A program made the position numbers and the translations under genes. A DNA stretch of 64,000 bases from JAVBLP01 sp052034625. GTDB lineage: Bacteria; Elusimicrobiota; Endomicrobiia; Endomicrobiales; Endomicrobiaceae. Positions 49,954-57,679 of this stretch are shown piece after piece. The notes under the pieces are model-generated. The model was not told the DNA's origin. It did not search any database and saw only the letters and a list, made by a program, of their open reading frames with translations. Where the stretch lies: contig JBPOII010000007.1 in assembly GCA_052034625.1 (NCBI GenBank), positions 1 through 64,000 on the forward strand. The letters are read 5' to 3'. Position 1 is the first letter of the stretch, and every line of letters begins with the position of its first letter.

Positions 49954-51966
49954 ATGGAAAAACAATTAATTATAAACAATACAAAAGTTAATTTCACTGA
50001 TGAAAAAAATATTCTTGAAGTAATAAGAAAAGAGAATATTGAGCTTCCTACATTCTGTTATCACTCCGAGCTCAGTGCTTACGGCTCATGCAGATTATGT
50101 ATGGTAGAAATTGAAGGAAGAGGCATACAGCCTGCATGTTCAACACCTCCTGAAAACGGTATGAAGATCAGAACGAATAATCAGGAAATCCGGGAAATGA
50201 GAAAGATCATAGTCGAGCTTTTGCTTGCAAATCATGATAAAGACTGTACATCATGCCGTAAAAGCGAAACTTGCCAGCTTCAAACTCTTTCAAGAAGACT
50301 TGGAATAGATCATGTAAGATTTAAAAATATTGCAAAGAAAGAGGAGAAAGATCTTTCAACACATGCACTTGTAAGAGATACGGGTAAATGCGTTCTTTGC
50401 GGTGACTGTGTAAGATTCTGTGAAGAGATACAAAGTATAGGTGCAATAGATTTTGCATATCGCGGTTCAAATTCTCAAGTATGTCCGAGCTTCGGTAAAG
50501 ATTTAGATGATACTGAATGTGTTTATTGCGGACAATGTGCAAGAGTATGCCCTACAGGCGCTCTTACTCCTAAATCTGAAGTAAGTCATGTATGGAAGGC
50601 TTTAAGCGATCCAAATAAAAAAGTTATTGTGGCAATAGCACCGGCAGTACGTGCGGCAATAGGAGAATCTTTCGGGCTTTTTGGAGAGAACGGTACTGAG
50701 TCTGCAGGAAAAATCGTAACGGCTTTGCGTACAATGGGATTTGCAAGAGTATTTGATATTTCTTTTGCTGCCGATATGACAATAGTCGAGGAAGCAAATG
50801 AATTTGTTGAAAGGCTTGGAAGCGGAAAAAATATGCCTCAATTTACTTCATGCTGTCCGGCTTGGGTAAAATTCGTGGAACAATATTATCCCGATATGAT
50901 CAGCAATCTTTCAAGCTGCCGCTCTCCTCAGGGAATGTTCGGCTCAATGGCAAAAGAAGTTATGCCTGAAGTTCTTGAAATTAAAAAAGAAGATCTAGTA
51001 GTTGTTGTTATAATGCCTTGCACAGCTAAAAAGTTTGAAGCAAGAAGACCGGAACTTTCAAAAGACGGTATTCAGGATATAGATTATGTTTTAACAACTC
51101 AGGAATTTGCGCGTATGATAGAAGAAACAGGCTTGCGTTTTGCTGATATAGAACCGTCTTCTTTTGATATGCCTATGGGATTTAAAACCGGCGGCGGAGT
51201 AATATTCGGGAATTCCGGCGGTGTTACCGAAGCTGTTCTTAGAAATGTTATACAGACAAAAGACGGCATTGATGAAACTGAAGAATTTAATTTTGTCCGC
51301 GGAGATGAAGGAGTCAGAGAAGCTGTAGCAAATGTAGGAGGAAAAGAGTTAAAGATAGCAATAGTACACGGTTTAAAAAACGCAAGAAATCTTGTAAGGA
51401 ATATTAAATCAGGGAAAGCGCAGTATGATTTTATTGAAGTTATGGCATGCCCGGGCGGATGTATAGGAGGTGCAGGACAGCCTGTTTATAAAGATCTGTC
51501 TGTAAGGCAAAACCGTACAAAAATATTGTATGAAAATGATAAAACTCTGGATCTTCACAAACCGCAGGACAATCCATATCTTCAGAAAATGTATTCTGAC
51601 TATTTAGGAAGACCCGGAAGTGAAAAAGCCCATGAATTGCTGCATACTTATCACAGCAATAAAAAAAGGCTTCAAGAAGGACCTTTTACAATATATGCTT
51701 CTAAAAAAGAGAAAAAGCTTAATATCAATGTATGTTTCGGTACAAGCTGTATGTTAAAAGGTTCACAAAAACTTTTAAAACAAATACTTGATTATGTTGA
51801 AACAAAAGATTTTAAAGATAATGTCGGTGTTGATGCTTCTTTCTGTTTTGAAAAATGCTCAAAAGGCCCTGTAGTAAGAATAGGCAGCCGTACTATAGAA
51901 AAATGTACTATTGAAATGGCGGAAAAAGTGATAAATGAAGAGATAAAGAAAATTCCTCAGGAATAA
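49954..51966 (+). CDS. hydA: [FeFe] hydrogenase 2, catalytic subunit HydA, canonical
   Basis: The 670-residue protein contains N-terminal [2Fe-2S], His-Cys (HDKDCTSCRKSETC) and two [4Fe-4S] clusters (CVLCGDCVRFC, CVYCGQCARVCP). The H-cluster motifs are all canonical: L1 TSCCPAW (residues 298-304, with the proton-relay Cys), L2 MPCTAKK, L3 EVMACPGGC. Residues about 585-670 form an extra C-terminal thioredoxin-like [2Fe-2S] domain (CFGTSC, CFEKC) as in Thermotoga HydA. With HydB and HydC it should form the bifurcating trimer. It ends the Rex-led operon. Confidence 0.94.
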   Translation: MEKQLIINNTKVNFTDEKNILEVIRKENIELPTFCYHSELSAYGSCRLCMVEIEGRGIQPACSTPPENGMKIRTNNQEIREMRKIIVELLLANHDKDCTSCRKSETCQLQTLSRRLGIDHVRFKNIAKKEEKDLSTHALVRDTGKCVLCGDCVRFCEEIQSIGAIDFAYRGSNSQVCPSFGKDLDDTECVYCGQCARVCPTGALTPKSEVSHVWKALSDPNKKVIVAIAPAVRAAIGESFGLFGENGTESAGKIVTALRTMGFARVFDISFAADMTIVEEANEFVERLGSGKNMPQFTSCCPAWVKFVEQYYPDMISNLSSCRSPQGMFGSMAKEVMPEVLEIKKEDLVVVVIMPCTAKKFEARRPELSKDGIQDIDYVLTTQEFARMIEETGLRFADIEPSSFDMPMGFKTGGGVIFGNSGGVTEAVLRNVIQTKDGIDETEEFNFVRGDEGVREAVANVGGKELKIAIVHGLKNARNLVRNIKSGKAQYDFIEVMACPGGCIGGAGQPVYKDLSVRQNRTKILYENDKTLDLHKPQDNPYLQKMYSDYLGRPGSEKAHELLHTYHSNKKRLQEGPFTIYASKKEKKLNINVCFGTSCMLKGSQKLLKQILDYVETKDFKDNVGVDASFCFEKCSKGPVVRIGSRTIEKCTIEMAEKVINEEIKKIPQE

Positions 51967-52010
51967 AAAACAAAGAACATTAAAAAGCACACATAAAAAT
52001 GCTAAAATAG

Positions 52011-52043
52011 AACGGTCGGGATATATGCCCGGCCGTTTTATTT
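52011..52043 (+). terminator. Terminator of [FeFe] hydrogenase operon 2
   Basis: The arms AACGGTCGGG (52011-52020) and CCCGGCCGTT (52028-52037) pair with one T-G wobble around a seven-base loop. TTATTT follows. Confidence 0.82.
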
Positions 52044-52058
52044 GTTATGGGGGCTAAT

Positions 52059-52472
52059 ATGGGAAGGGCAATGGCTTTGGATTATGGACTGAAACGTATA
52101 GGGATAGCTATGACCGATATAATGCAGATAATGGCTAGTCCTTTTGATACTATAGAAAGTGTTTCTTTAAAGAAAAATGCCGGCAAAATAATAGAGATAG
52201 CAAAAAATAATGATGTTTCTACGATTGTAGTCGGTCTTCCGATAAACATGGACGGCACCGAAGGTGAAATGGCTGAAACGGTAAGAAAGTTCATAGAAGA
52301 GATCAAACTTATATCGGATATAGAAATTGTTACTATTGATGAACGCCTGACTACGGCACAAGCGGAAAGAATGCTTATTGATGAAGGCGACATTTCAAGA
52401 GAGAAGAGAAAAGGACTTAAAGACAAGCTTGCAGCAAGTTTTATTTTGCAGACATATTTAGACACAAAATGA
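52059..52472 (+). CDS. ruvX: YqgF/RuvX-family Holliday-junction resolvase-like nuclease
   Basis: This 137-residue RNase H-fold protein has ALDYGLKRIGIAMTD (catalytic Asp in the first strand, residues 4-18), IVVGLPINMDGTEG (about 57-70) and IDERLTTAQAERML (about 93-106). It is thought to process the pre-16S rRNA 5' end. ATG at 52059 is preferred because GGGGG lies 6-10 bases upstream; the ATG at 52047 would place that site inside the gene. In many bacteria it lies next to mltG; here a repeat island and a NYN gene lie between them. Confidence 0.88.
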   Translation: MGRAMALDYGLKRIGIAMTDIMQIMASPFDTIESVSLKKNAGKIIEIAKNNDVSTIVVGLPINMDGTEGEMAETVRKFIEEIKLISDIEIVTIDERLTTAQAERMLIDEGDISREKRKGLKDKLAASFILQTYLDTK

Positions 52473-52509
52473 AAAGCAATTAGAAGTTAACGACAATGAC
52501 ACTACTTGT

Positions 52510-52587
52510 TGTCATGTTGAGCCCTGCGGCTACGCACAGGGTAAACTCCGGCACTAAAGGTGCCGAGCCGAAATATCTGCCTTTTGC
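52510..52587. repeat. GTCATGTTGAGC-type hairpin repeat
   Basis: Three successive hairpins follow GTCATGTTGAG: CCCTGC/GCACAGGG, CGGCACTAAAGGTGCCG and CTGCCTTTTGCAG. Words of it (GCCGAAACATCTGCCTTTTGCAGTTGTCGTTG) recur at about 56650-56680, and a related outer part recurs at 56742-56842. Confidence 0.65.
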
Positions 52588-52612
52588 AGTTGTCGTTGTC
52601 TTTGTAGTTTTT

Positions 52613-52883
52613 TGCCGCCTCAGAAGCACGGTTTATGAACGGAAAGATTTTTCAGACTGCTTAATTCCTGCATGTTTGAAGCCTTTGAAAAAGGCAAGTT
52701 TCAGGAATTGGCTGGAAAATCTTGCAGTGAATGTGCTTCAGCGGCAGAGTTTTGCACACTTTTGATCGTCTGCAAAAGTGTGAGAAAAAGGGTTTAAGGG
52801 ACAAAGTCCCTTGTAGTTTCCCTTGCAAACGAGGGGCGATTTGCTTACTTTTAAAAGTAAGGCGGGGTTGGGCTGCAAGCCCA
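52613..52883. repeat. Large structured repeat (class R2), copy C
   Basis: A complete element. The big stem-loop spans 52613-52746: TGCCGCCTCAGAAGCAC pairs with GTGCTTCAGCGGCA, AAGATTTTTCAG with CTGGAAAATCTT, TTCCTG with CAGGAA, and the tip GCCTTTGAAAAAGGC closes. Then come hairpins CACACTTTTG/CAAAAGTGTG (52756-52782), AAGGGACAAAGTCCCTT (52796-52812), TTTCCCTTGCAAA (about 52817-52829), CTTACTTTTAAAAGTAAG (52844-52861) and GGGCTGCAAGCCC (52870-52882). The NYN gene starts 11 bases later. Confidence 0.85.
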
Positions 52884-52893
52884 AAGGATAAAA

Positions 52894-53391
52894 ATGCATT
52901 ATATAGTTGACGGTTATAATGTTATCAATTCAAGCGATATGTTTACCGCTAAAACCCTTGAGGGACGGCGGGATAAACTCATTGATTTTATTTCCAATAA
53001 CAGACCGCATGGAAGTCTTAACAATAAAGTCACAGTTGTTTTTGACTGTAAATCTAAAAATCCTTATGCATTAGACGGTTATAATAAGTCTCATATTGGA
53101 AGTATAACTATAATTTTCAGCGACGGCGTAGATCTTGCCGATGATATAATAGCCGAGATAGTTGACAATGCCAAAAACCCCTATGAAATAACCGTAGTAT
53201 CAAATGACAAAGGCATAAGAAGACGTACTGCGCCAAGCGGGGCAAAACATGAAAGCGTTGAAAGTTTTATTGCTAAAGGTTATAAACAAAAGAATATTAA
53301 AAGAGCTCGAGAATCTTTATCAAGTGAAATAAAAGAAGAAATAAATGAGGAGTTTGAAGAGTTGTGGCTAAAAAAGCGTGGAATAAAATAA
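52894..53391 (+). CDS. NYN-domain (YacP/Rae1-like) putative ribonuclease
   Basis: The 165-residue PIN-like NYN protein has VDGYNVINSS (residues 5-14, first catalytic Asp), VVFDCKSKNP (about 49-58) and a GVDLADDIIAEIV segment (about 78-90), followed by VVSNDKGIRRRT. These acidic residues form the metal site of the YacP family, of which Bacillus Rae1 cleaves mRNA on the ribosome. It overlaps mltG by 28 bases. Its start lies 11 bases after an R2 repeat, whose last hairpin therefore sits in the 5' leader. Confidence 0.85.
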   Translation: MHYIVDGYNVINSSDMFTAKTLEGRRDKLIDFISNNRPHGSLNNKVTVVFDCKSKNPYALDGYNKSHIGSITIIFSDGVDLADDIIAEIVDNAKNPYEITVVSNDKGIRRRTAPSGAKHESVESFIAKGYKQKNIKRARESLSSEIKEEINEEFEELWLKKRGIK

Positions 53392-54344
53392 TCATAGGAA
53401 TAGTTATTTTTTATATATTAGTTAATGCGGTATGGTATATAAGCCTTTCTTCAGATAAAGTGCGCATTACCGTAAAAAGCGGTGATGGTGCATCGGCGGT
53501 AGCCTCTCAGCTTAAAAAAGACGGGCTTATAATGTCGAAAAGTTTTTTTCTTATCTGGACAAAAATTACATCTTCAGACGGAAAGATAAAAGCAGGTACT
53601 TATGAATTTACTCAGAAAGACGGAACATTTAAGATATTGAGAGATCTAAAATGCGGTTCAAAGAGCCTCATAAAGTTTACAATACCAGAAGGAAGTAATA
53701 TAAGACAGACAGCAGAGATCATATCTCATCTTGGCATTATAGATAAAGATAATTTCATAAGGATAGCTTCGGAAAAGGAAATGGAAGGCTATCTTATGCC
53801 TGAAACCTATTTCATAGATCCGGGGATGAATGAAGAACAGATAATAAAAATAATGCATGCAGAATTCGATAGAAAAGTTACTTCCGATATGTATGAAAGG
53901 GCAGCGGAAATAAATATAAGTATGGAAGAGATAATAACGCTTGCTTCAATAATTGAAAAAGAAGCAGTAAAACCTGAGGAGCGTGCTATCATTTCGGCTG
54001 TTTTCCATAATAGGATAAAAAAACGCATCAGGCTTGAATCTTGTGCGACAGTTCTTTATGCTATGGGCGCAAACAAAGCAAGGCTTACCGTTGAAGATAC
54101 GAAGCTGGATTCGCCATATAATACATATAGACATTTTGGTCTTCCGCCGGGACCTATATGCAGCCCCGGCATAGAATCTATACGAGCGGCACTTTATCCT
54201 GCTAATACAAGCAGTTTGTTTTTTGTGTCGGCGGGAAACGGCAGCCATCTTTTTTCAGAAAGTCTTAGTGAACATATAAAAAACAAAAATATAACAAAGA
54301 GAAATATAAAAAAACAGCAATTAGATAAACAGCAAAAAAAATAA
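53364..54344 (+). CDS. mltG: Endolytic murein transglycosylase MltG
   Basis: The 326-residue protein starts with GTG (GAGGAG at 53347). It has one N-terminal membrane helix (about residues 9-26), a LysM-like segment (KSGDGASAVASQLKKDG) and the YceG catalytic domain: EGYLMPETYFIDPG (about 136-149), LASIIEKEA with the catalytic Glu (about 192-200), AVFHNRIKKRIRLES, and SPYNTYRHFGLPPGPICSPG (about 250-269). It cuts nascent glycan strands at the membrane. It is coupled to the NYN gene. Confidence 0.93.
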   Translation: MAKKAWNKIIIGIVIFYILVNAVWYISLSSDKVRITVKSGDGASAVASQLKKDGLIMSKSFFLIWTKITSSDGKIKAGTYEFTQKDGTFKILRDLKCGSKSLIKFTIPEGSNIRQTAEIISHLGIIDKDNFIRIASEKEMEGYLMPETYFIDPGMNEEQIIKIMHAEFDRKVTSDMYERAAEINISMEEIITLASIIEKEAVKPEERAIISAVFHNRIKKRIRLESCATVLYAMGANKARLTVEDTKLDSPYNTYRHFGLPPGPICSPGIESIRAALYPANTSSLFFVSAGNGSHLFSESLSEHIKNKNITKRNIKKQQLDKQQKK

Positions 54345-54365
54345 TTAGAAATAAAAGAAGGTAAT

Positions 54366-55553
54366 ATGGAACAGAATAAAGTTTATTTAGACAATTGTGC
54401 CACTACGGCGATGCATCCCGAAGTTATAAAAGTTATAAATTCTTATTTTTCAGATATTTATGGAAATGCCTCAAGCTTTCATTCATTTGGAAGGTCGGCA
54501 AATACTGCATTAGAAGTTTCCAGAGCAAAAACGGCAGCTCTCATAAATGCTGAACCTGAAGAAATAATATTTACCGGCGGCGGAACTGAATCGGATAATA
54601 TGGCAATATTCGGTATTGCAAATGCACGCGGAAAAAAAGGTCATATAATAACAACCTCTATCGAACATCATGCCGTACTTTATTCCTGTAAACGCCTTGA
54701 AACACTCGGTTATAAAGTTACATATCTCGGAGTTGATAATGACGGGATTGTTTCCGTTGAAGAATTTAAGAAAGCTGTCAGAGAAGATACTTTCCTTATT
54801 ACTATAATGCATGCAAATAATGAAGTAGGCTCTTTACAGCCTATTGCAGAAATTGCAGAAGAATTGAAAAAAATAAATCAGAACAGAAAAGATAAAATAT
54901 ATTTTCATACAGATGCTGTTCAGACTGCCGGAAAAATTCCTATAGATGTTAAAAAGTTAGGTGTTGATCTGCTTTCTATTGCCGCTCATAAATTTAACGG
55001 TCCAAAAGGCATAGGAGCTCTTTATATTAAAAAAGGAACAAGTATCAGTCCGATAATGTATGGCGGACATCATGAAAAAGGTCTTCGTCCCGGAACTGAA
55101 AATGTTCCTAATATAGTCGGTCTTACTAAAGCATTAACTTTATCCGTATCAAAGATTGAAGAGCACAACAAGCATACACTTTTCTTAAGAGAAAAACTTA
55201 AAAAGGGTATTATTGAAAAGATACCGGAAGTAATAGTAAACGGCAGTAATGAAAAAGCCGTATCAAATATTTTAAACATAAGTTTCAAATATATAGAAGG
55301 AGAATCGCTCCTTGCCATGCTTGATATGAAAGGGATAGCGGCTTCAACAGGATCAGCCTGTGCTACCGGCGAAGAAAAAGCATCTCATGTTCTTTCCGCT
55401 ATGGGTATTGACCCTCTTGCCGCTCAAGGTGCTATACGTTTTTCTTTCGGATGGCAAAATACAAAAGAAGAAGTAGATTATGTTCTAAATGTGCTTGTTG
55501 AAGCGGTAGAAAAGTTAAGAACGATGTCTCCGGTATATAAGGGTAATAAATGA
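54366..55553 (+). CDS. Cysteine desulfurase (NifS/IscS family)
   Basis: The 395-residue PLP enzyme has LDNCATTAMHPEV at the N-terminus, EHHAVL (about residues 100-105), PLP Lys209 in AAHKFNGPKGIG and the catalytic Cys332 in GSACATGEEKASHVL on a longer loop, as in group I NifS/IscS. It overlaps mnmA by four bases; this pair supplies sulfur for 2-thiouridine in tRNA. It may also serve the many iron-sulfur proteins of the hydrogenases. No iscU partner is adjacent. Confidence 0.92.
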   Translation: MEQNKVYLDNCATTAMHPEVIKVINSYFSDIYGNASSFHSFGRSANTALEVSRAKTAALINAEPEEIIFTGGGTESDNMAIFGIANARGKKGHIITTSIEHHAVLYSCKRLETLGYKVTYLGVDNDGIVSVEEFKKAVREDTFLITIMHANNEVGSLQPIAEIAEELKKINQNRKDKIYFHTDAVQTAGKIPIDVKKLGVDLLSIAAHKFNGPKGIGALYIKKGTSISPIMYGGHHEKGLRPGTENVPNIVGLTKALTLSVSKIEEHNKHTLFLREKLKKGIIEKIPEVIVNGSNEKAVSNILNISFKYIEGESLLAMLDMKGIAASTGSACATGEEKASHVLSAMGIDPLAAQGAIRFSFGWQNTKEEVDYVLNVLVEAVEKLRTMSPVYKGNK

Positions 55554-56563
55554 AAAAAGTTTTAATTGCTCTCTCTGGCGGCGTTGATTCTGCCGTTTGT
55601 GCACACCTTATTAAAGAGCAAGGCTATGAAATAGAAGGCGCGACGCTTGTCTTGCATGATAATCCGAAAGGCGAAGTTGAAGGTGCTAAAAAGATATGCG
55701 ATATGATGGGCATAAAGCATCATGTTTTTGAATTCAAAAAAGATTTTTCAAATATAATAATAAAGAACTTTATAGAAAATTATACTTCCGCAAAAACACC
55801 AAATCCCTGCGTAATATGTAATGAAAAAATAAAATTCGGTCTTCTTATGGATAAAGCTTTTGAGCTTGGTTTTGATAAGATTGCCACGGGACATTATGCA
55901 CGCATTGAAAATGATAATGGTATTTTAAGGCTCAAGAAAGCAAAAGATCATCAAAAAGATCAATCTTATGTACTTTACAGACTTGGGCAGAAACAGCTTT
56001 CATCTGTTTTATTCCCTTTAGGAGATCTTACAAAAGATGAAGTCAGAAAAATAGCACAATCTGCCGGCATACCGTCAGCCGATAGAGAAGAAAGCCAGGA
56101 AAACTGTTTTATTGAGGGAGAGTATACGGATTTTCTTCTTAAAAAACTCAGTCCTGAACAAGTGTGCCCGGGAGATATTTTTGATGTCAATGGAAATAAT
56201 ATGGTACGCAAACATAAAGGACTTATTTACTATACCATAGGACAGAGAAGCGGTCTCGGGCTTACGACGGAAAACCCCGTTTATGTTATAAGTATGGATG
56301 CAAAAAATAATGCTTTAATAGTCGGAGAAAAAGAGCATATATACTCAAAAGAACTTTTTGTGGAAAATATAAAATGGTCAGGGCCAAAACCTGATTTTCC
56401 GTTAAAGGCATATGTCAAGATACGCCGTATGCATAAGCCTGCTTTAGCTGAAATAATTGAAAATAAAGTCATTTTCGAAGAACCGCAAGCCTCAATAACC
56501 CCCGGACAATCAGCTGTGTTTTATGTGGAAGATACTGTCATCGGCGGCGGTTTTATTAAGTAA
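55550..56563 (+). CDS. mnmA: tRNA-specific 2-thiouridylase MnmA
   Basis: The 337-residue protein has the PP-loop LSGGVDSAVCAHL (residues 8-20), TPNPCVICNEKIKF with the first catalytic Cys (about 83-96), ATGHYARIE (about 109-117) and ESQENCFIEG with the second Cys (about 183-192), then YYTIGQRSGLGL (about 224-235). It makes s2U34 in tRNA Lys, Glu and Gln. It is slightly shorter than E. coli MnmA (about 368) but all motifs are present. Confidence 0.93.
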   Translation: MKKVLIALSGGVDSAVCAHLIKEQGYEIEGATLVLHDNPKGEVEGAKKICDMMGIKHHVFEFKKDFSNIIIKNFIENYTSAKTPNPCVICNEKIKFGLLMDKAFELGFDKIATGHYARIENDNGILRLKKAKDHQKDQSYVLYRLGQKQLSSVLFPLGDLTKDEVRKIAQSAGIPSADREESQENCFIEGEYTDFLLKKLSPEQVCPGDIFDVNGNNMVRKHKGLIYYTIGQRSGLGLTTENPVYVISMDAKNNALIVGEKEHIYSKELFVENIKWSGPKPDFPLKAYVKIRRMHKPALAEIIENKVIFEEPQASITPGQSAVFYVEDTVIGGGFIK

Positions 56564-56741
56564 TAATTTTCTTTCCACACTTTTAGCCTTTTGCCTTTCC
56601 GTTGTTGCCTTTTATTTTTTTTAGTTGTCATGCAACTTTTTTGCGAAGCCGAAACATCTGCCTTTTGCAGTTGTCGTTGCTTTTTACCTTTGCTGTTTTC
56701 TTTTGCCGTTTATTCGTCTTTGTCTTTGATTCATAATTCTT

Positions 56742-56842
56742 TCATGTCCTCCTGAGAAAAGCGAAGCTTTGCCGAAGAATCTGCCGTAAAGCTTAAAGGC
56801 AGATGTCTCGACTCGGCACTTTCAGTACCTCGCTCGACATGA
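56742..56842. repeat. TCATGTC...GACATGA repeat
   Basis: About 100 bases bounded by TCATGTC and its complement GACATGA. The inner hairpin ATCTGCC/GGCAGAT (about 56779-56804) is followed by CGGCACTTTCAGTACCTCG. It resembles the GTCATGTTGAG repeat at 52510. Confidence 0.65.
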
Positions 56843-56936
56843 CAAGAACAAAAAATGTCGTTTTGTCTTTGATTCGTAATTAGTAATTCGTAATTGCCTT
56901 GCCCCTTGCGGGGGTATGCTTTTGCCGTTGTCGTGG

Positions 56937-56960
56937 CCGAGATTTGTAATCGGGGATCCA
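56937..56960. repeat. Partial R1 hairpin
   Basis: CCGAGATTTGTAATCGGGGATCCA matches the left half of R1 copy 1 (290-313) without its GTCAT end or its partner half. Confidence 0.6.
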
Positions 56961-56986
56961 TTTTGTTTTTGTCGTTTTTGCCGTTC

Positions 56987-57040
56987 TGCCGCCCTTTTTG
57001 AGAGTCAATGAGAGCAGAAAATATTTGTGTTTGCTTAGCA
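56987..57040. repeat. R3 repeat arm
   Basis: TGCCGCCCTTTTTGAGAGTC followed by a stretch ending TTGCTTAGCA matches 572-623 with few differences. In the first copy this is the 5' arm of a stem-loop closed by 680-725; here the 3' arm is missing and R2 copy D follows instead. Confidence 0.65.
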
Positions 57041-57059
57041 TTTTTTGTCTTTGTCGTTA

Positions 57060-57330
57060 ATGCCGCCTTAGAAGTACGGTTTATGAACGGAAAGATTTTC
57101 CAGACGGCTTAATTCCTGTATGTTTGAAGCCTTTAAAAAAGGCAAGTTTCAGGAATTGGCTGGAAAATCTTGTAGTGAATGTACTTCAGCGGCAGTGCTT
57201 TTGGTACTTTTATCACGTCTGATAAAAGTACAAAGGGTTTAAGGGACAAAGTCCCTTGTAGTTTGCCTTGCAAACGAGGCGGCGATTTACTTACTTTCTA
57301 AAAGTAAGGCGGTGTGGGCTGCAAGCCCAT
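57060..57330. repeat. Large structured repeat (class R2), copy D
   Basis: A complete element, close to copy C. The stem-loop (57060-57194) uses GAAGTAC paired with GTACTTC where copy C has GAAGCAC paired with GTGCTTC. The first short hairpin is TACTTTTATCA/TGATAAAAGTA (57204-57231), like copy B and unlike copies A and C. Then come AAGGGACAAAGTCCCTT (57241-57257), GTTTGCCTTGCAAAC (57261-57275), CTTACTTTCTAAAAGTAAG (57290-57308) and GGGCTGCAAGCCC (57317-57329). Confidence 0.85.
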
Positions 57331-57405
57331 TAATAATCCATTTGCTTAAATCTTTGAAAATATATATAATTTCTTTTGAAAAATATAAATAAATGGAGGA
57401 AATTT

Positions 57406-57549
57406 ATGTACATAGATTTCGCATCAGATTGGCCGGCATACATATTCATGGCCGGATTTATAATTTTTGTAACTTATGTGATCATTAAAGGTAATTCAAA
57501 AGAAGAAGTTCAGGAAGCTAAAGCGGAAGAAACAAATAAGAAAAAATAA
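57406..57549 (+). CDS. Tiny single-pass membrane protein, 47 residues
   Basis: ATG is preceded by GGAGG (57395-57399) at ideal spacing. A short N-terminus (MYIDFASDWP) is followed by a membrane helix (AYIFMAGFIIFVTYVIIKG) and a charged tail (EEVQEAKAEETNKKK). A terminator 12 bases later supports a real transcript unit. Shape and size recall CcoQ-like or other small subunits of membrane complexes, but no family is recognised. No partner genes are adjacent. Confidence 0.65.
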   Translation: MYIDFASDWPAYIFMAGFIIFVTYVIIKGNSKEEVQEAKAEETNKKK

Positions 57550-57560
57550 ATCTAAAAATC

Positions 57561-57597
57561 AAAACCCTGCGTCTTTAGATGCAGGGTTTTTTTATTG
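57561..57597 (+). terminator. Terminator of the tiny membrane protein gene
   Basis: AAAACCCTGC (57561-57570) pairs with GCAGGGTTTT (57581-57590) around a GTCTTTAGAT loop, and T residues continue to 57593. Confidence 0.88.
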
Positions 57598-57607
57598 TTT
57601 GTTTTGA

Positions 57608-57636
57608 TTGACTTTTACGTATACATAGTTTAAAAT
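57608..57636 (+). promoter_or_regulatory. Promoter of the outer-membrane protein gene
   Basis: TTGACT (57608-57613), 17-base spacer, TAAAAT (57631-57636). The gene starts 43 bases downstream. Confidence 0.62.
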
Positions 57637-57679
57637 TATAAATACATCTATATCAAAAAAAGTTTAAAAGAGGGTTACA

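Larger units (their letters stand above)
52473..52893. other. Repeat island between ruvX and the NYN gene
   Basis: 421 bases without a credible gene. It holds a GTCATGTTGAGC-type repeat (52510-52587) and R2 copy C (52613-52883). The short frame at 52496-52765 is repeat sequence. Confidence 0.8.
56564..57405. other. Largest repeat island, between mnmA and the tiny membrane protein
   Basis: 842 bases without a credible gene except the leader of the 47-codon ORF. It contains T-rich DNA with ATTCGTAATT words, a TCATGTC...GACATGA repeat (56742-56842), a partial R1 hairpin (56937-56960), an R3 arm (56987-57040) and R2 copy D (57060-57330). Confidence 0.8.

Noticed and set aside
52496..52765. 89-codon frame after ruvX
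   Set aside because: It is made of hairpin repeats, and the frame is not kept in R2 copy D.
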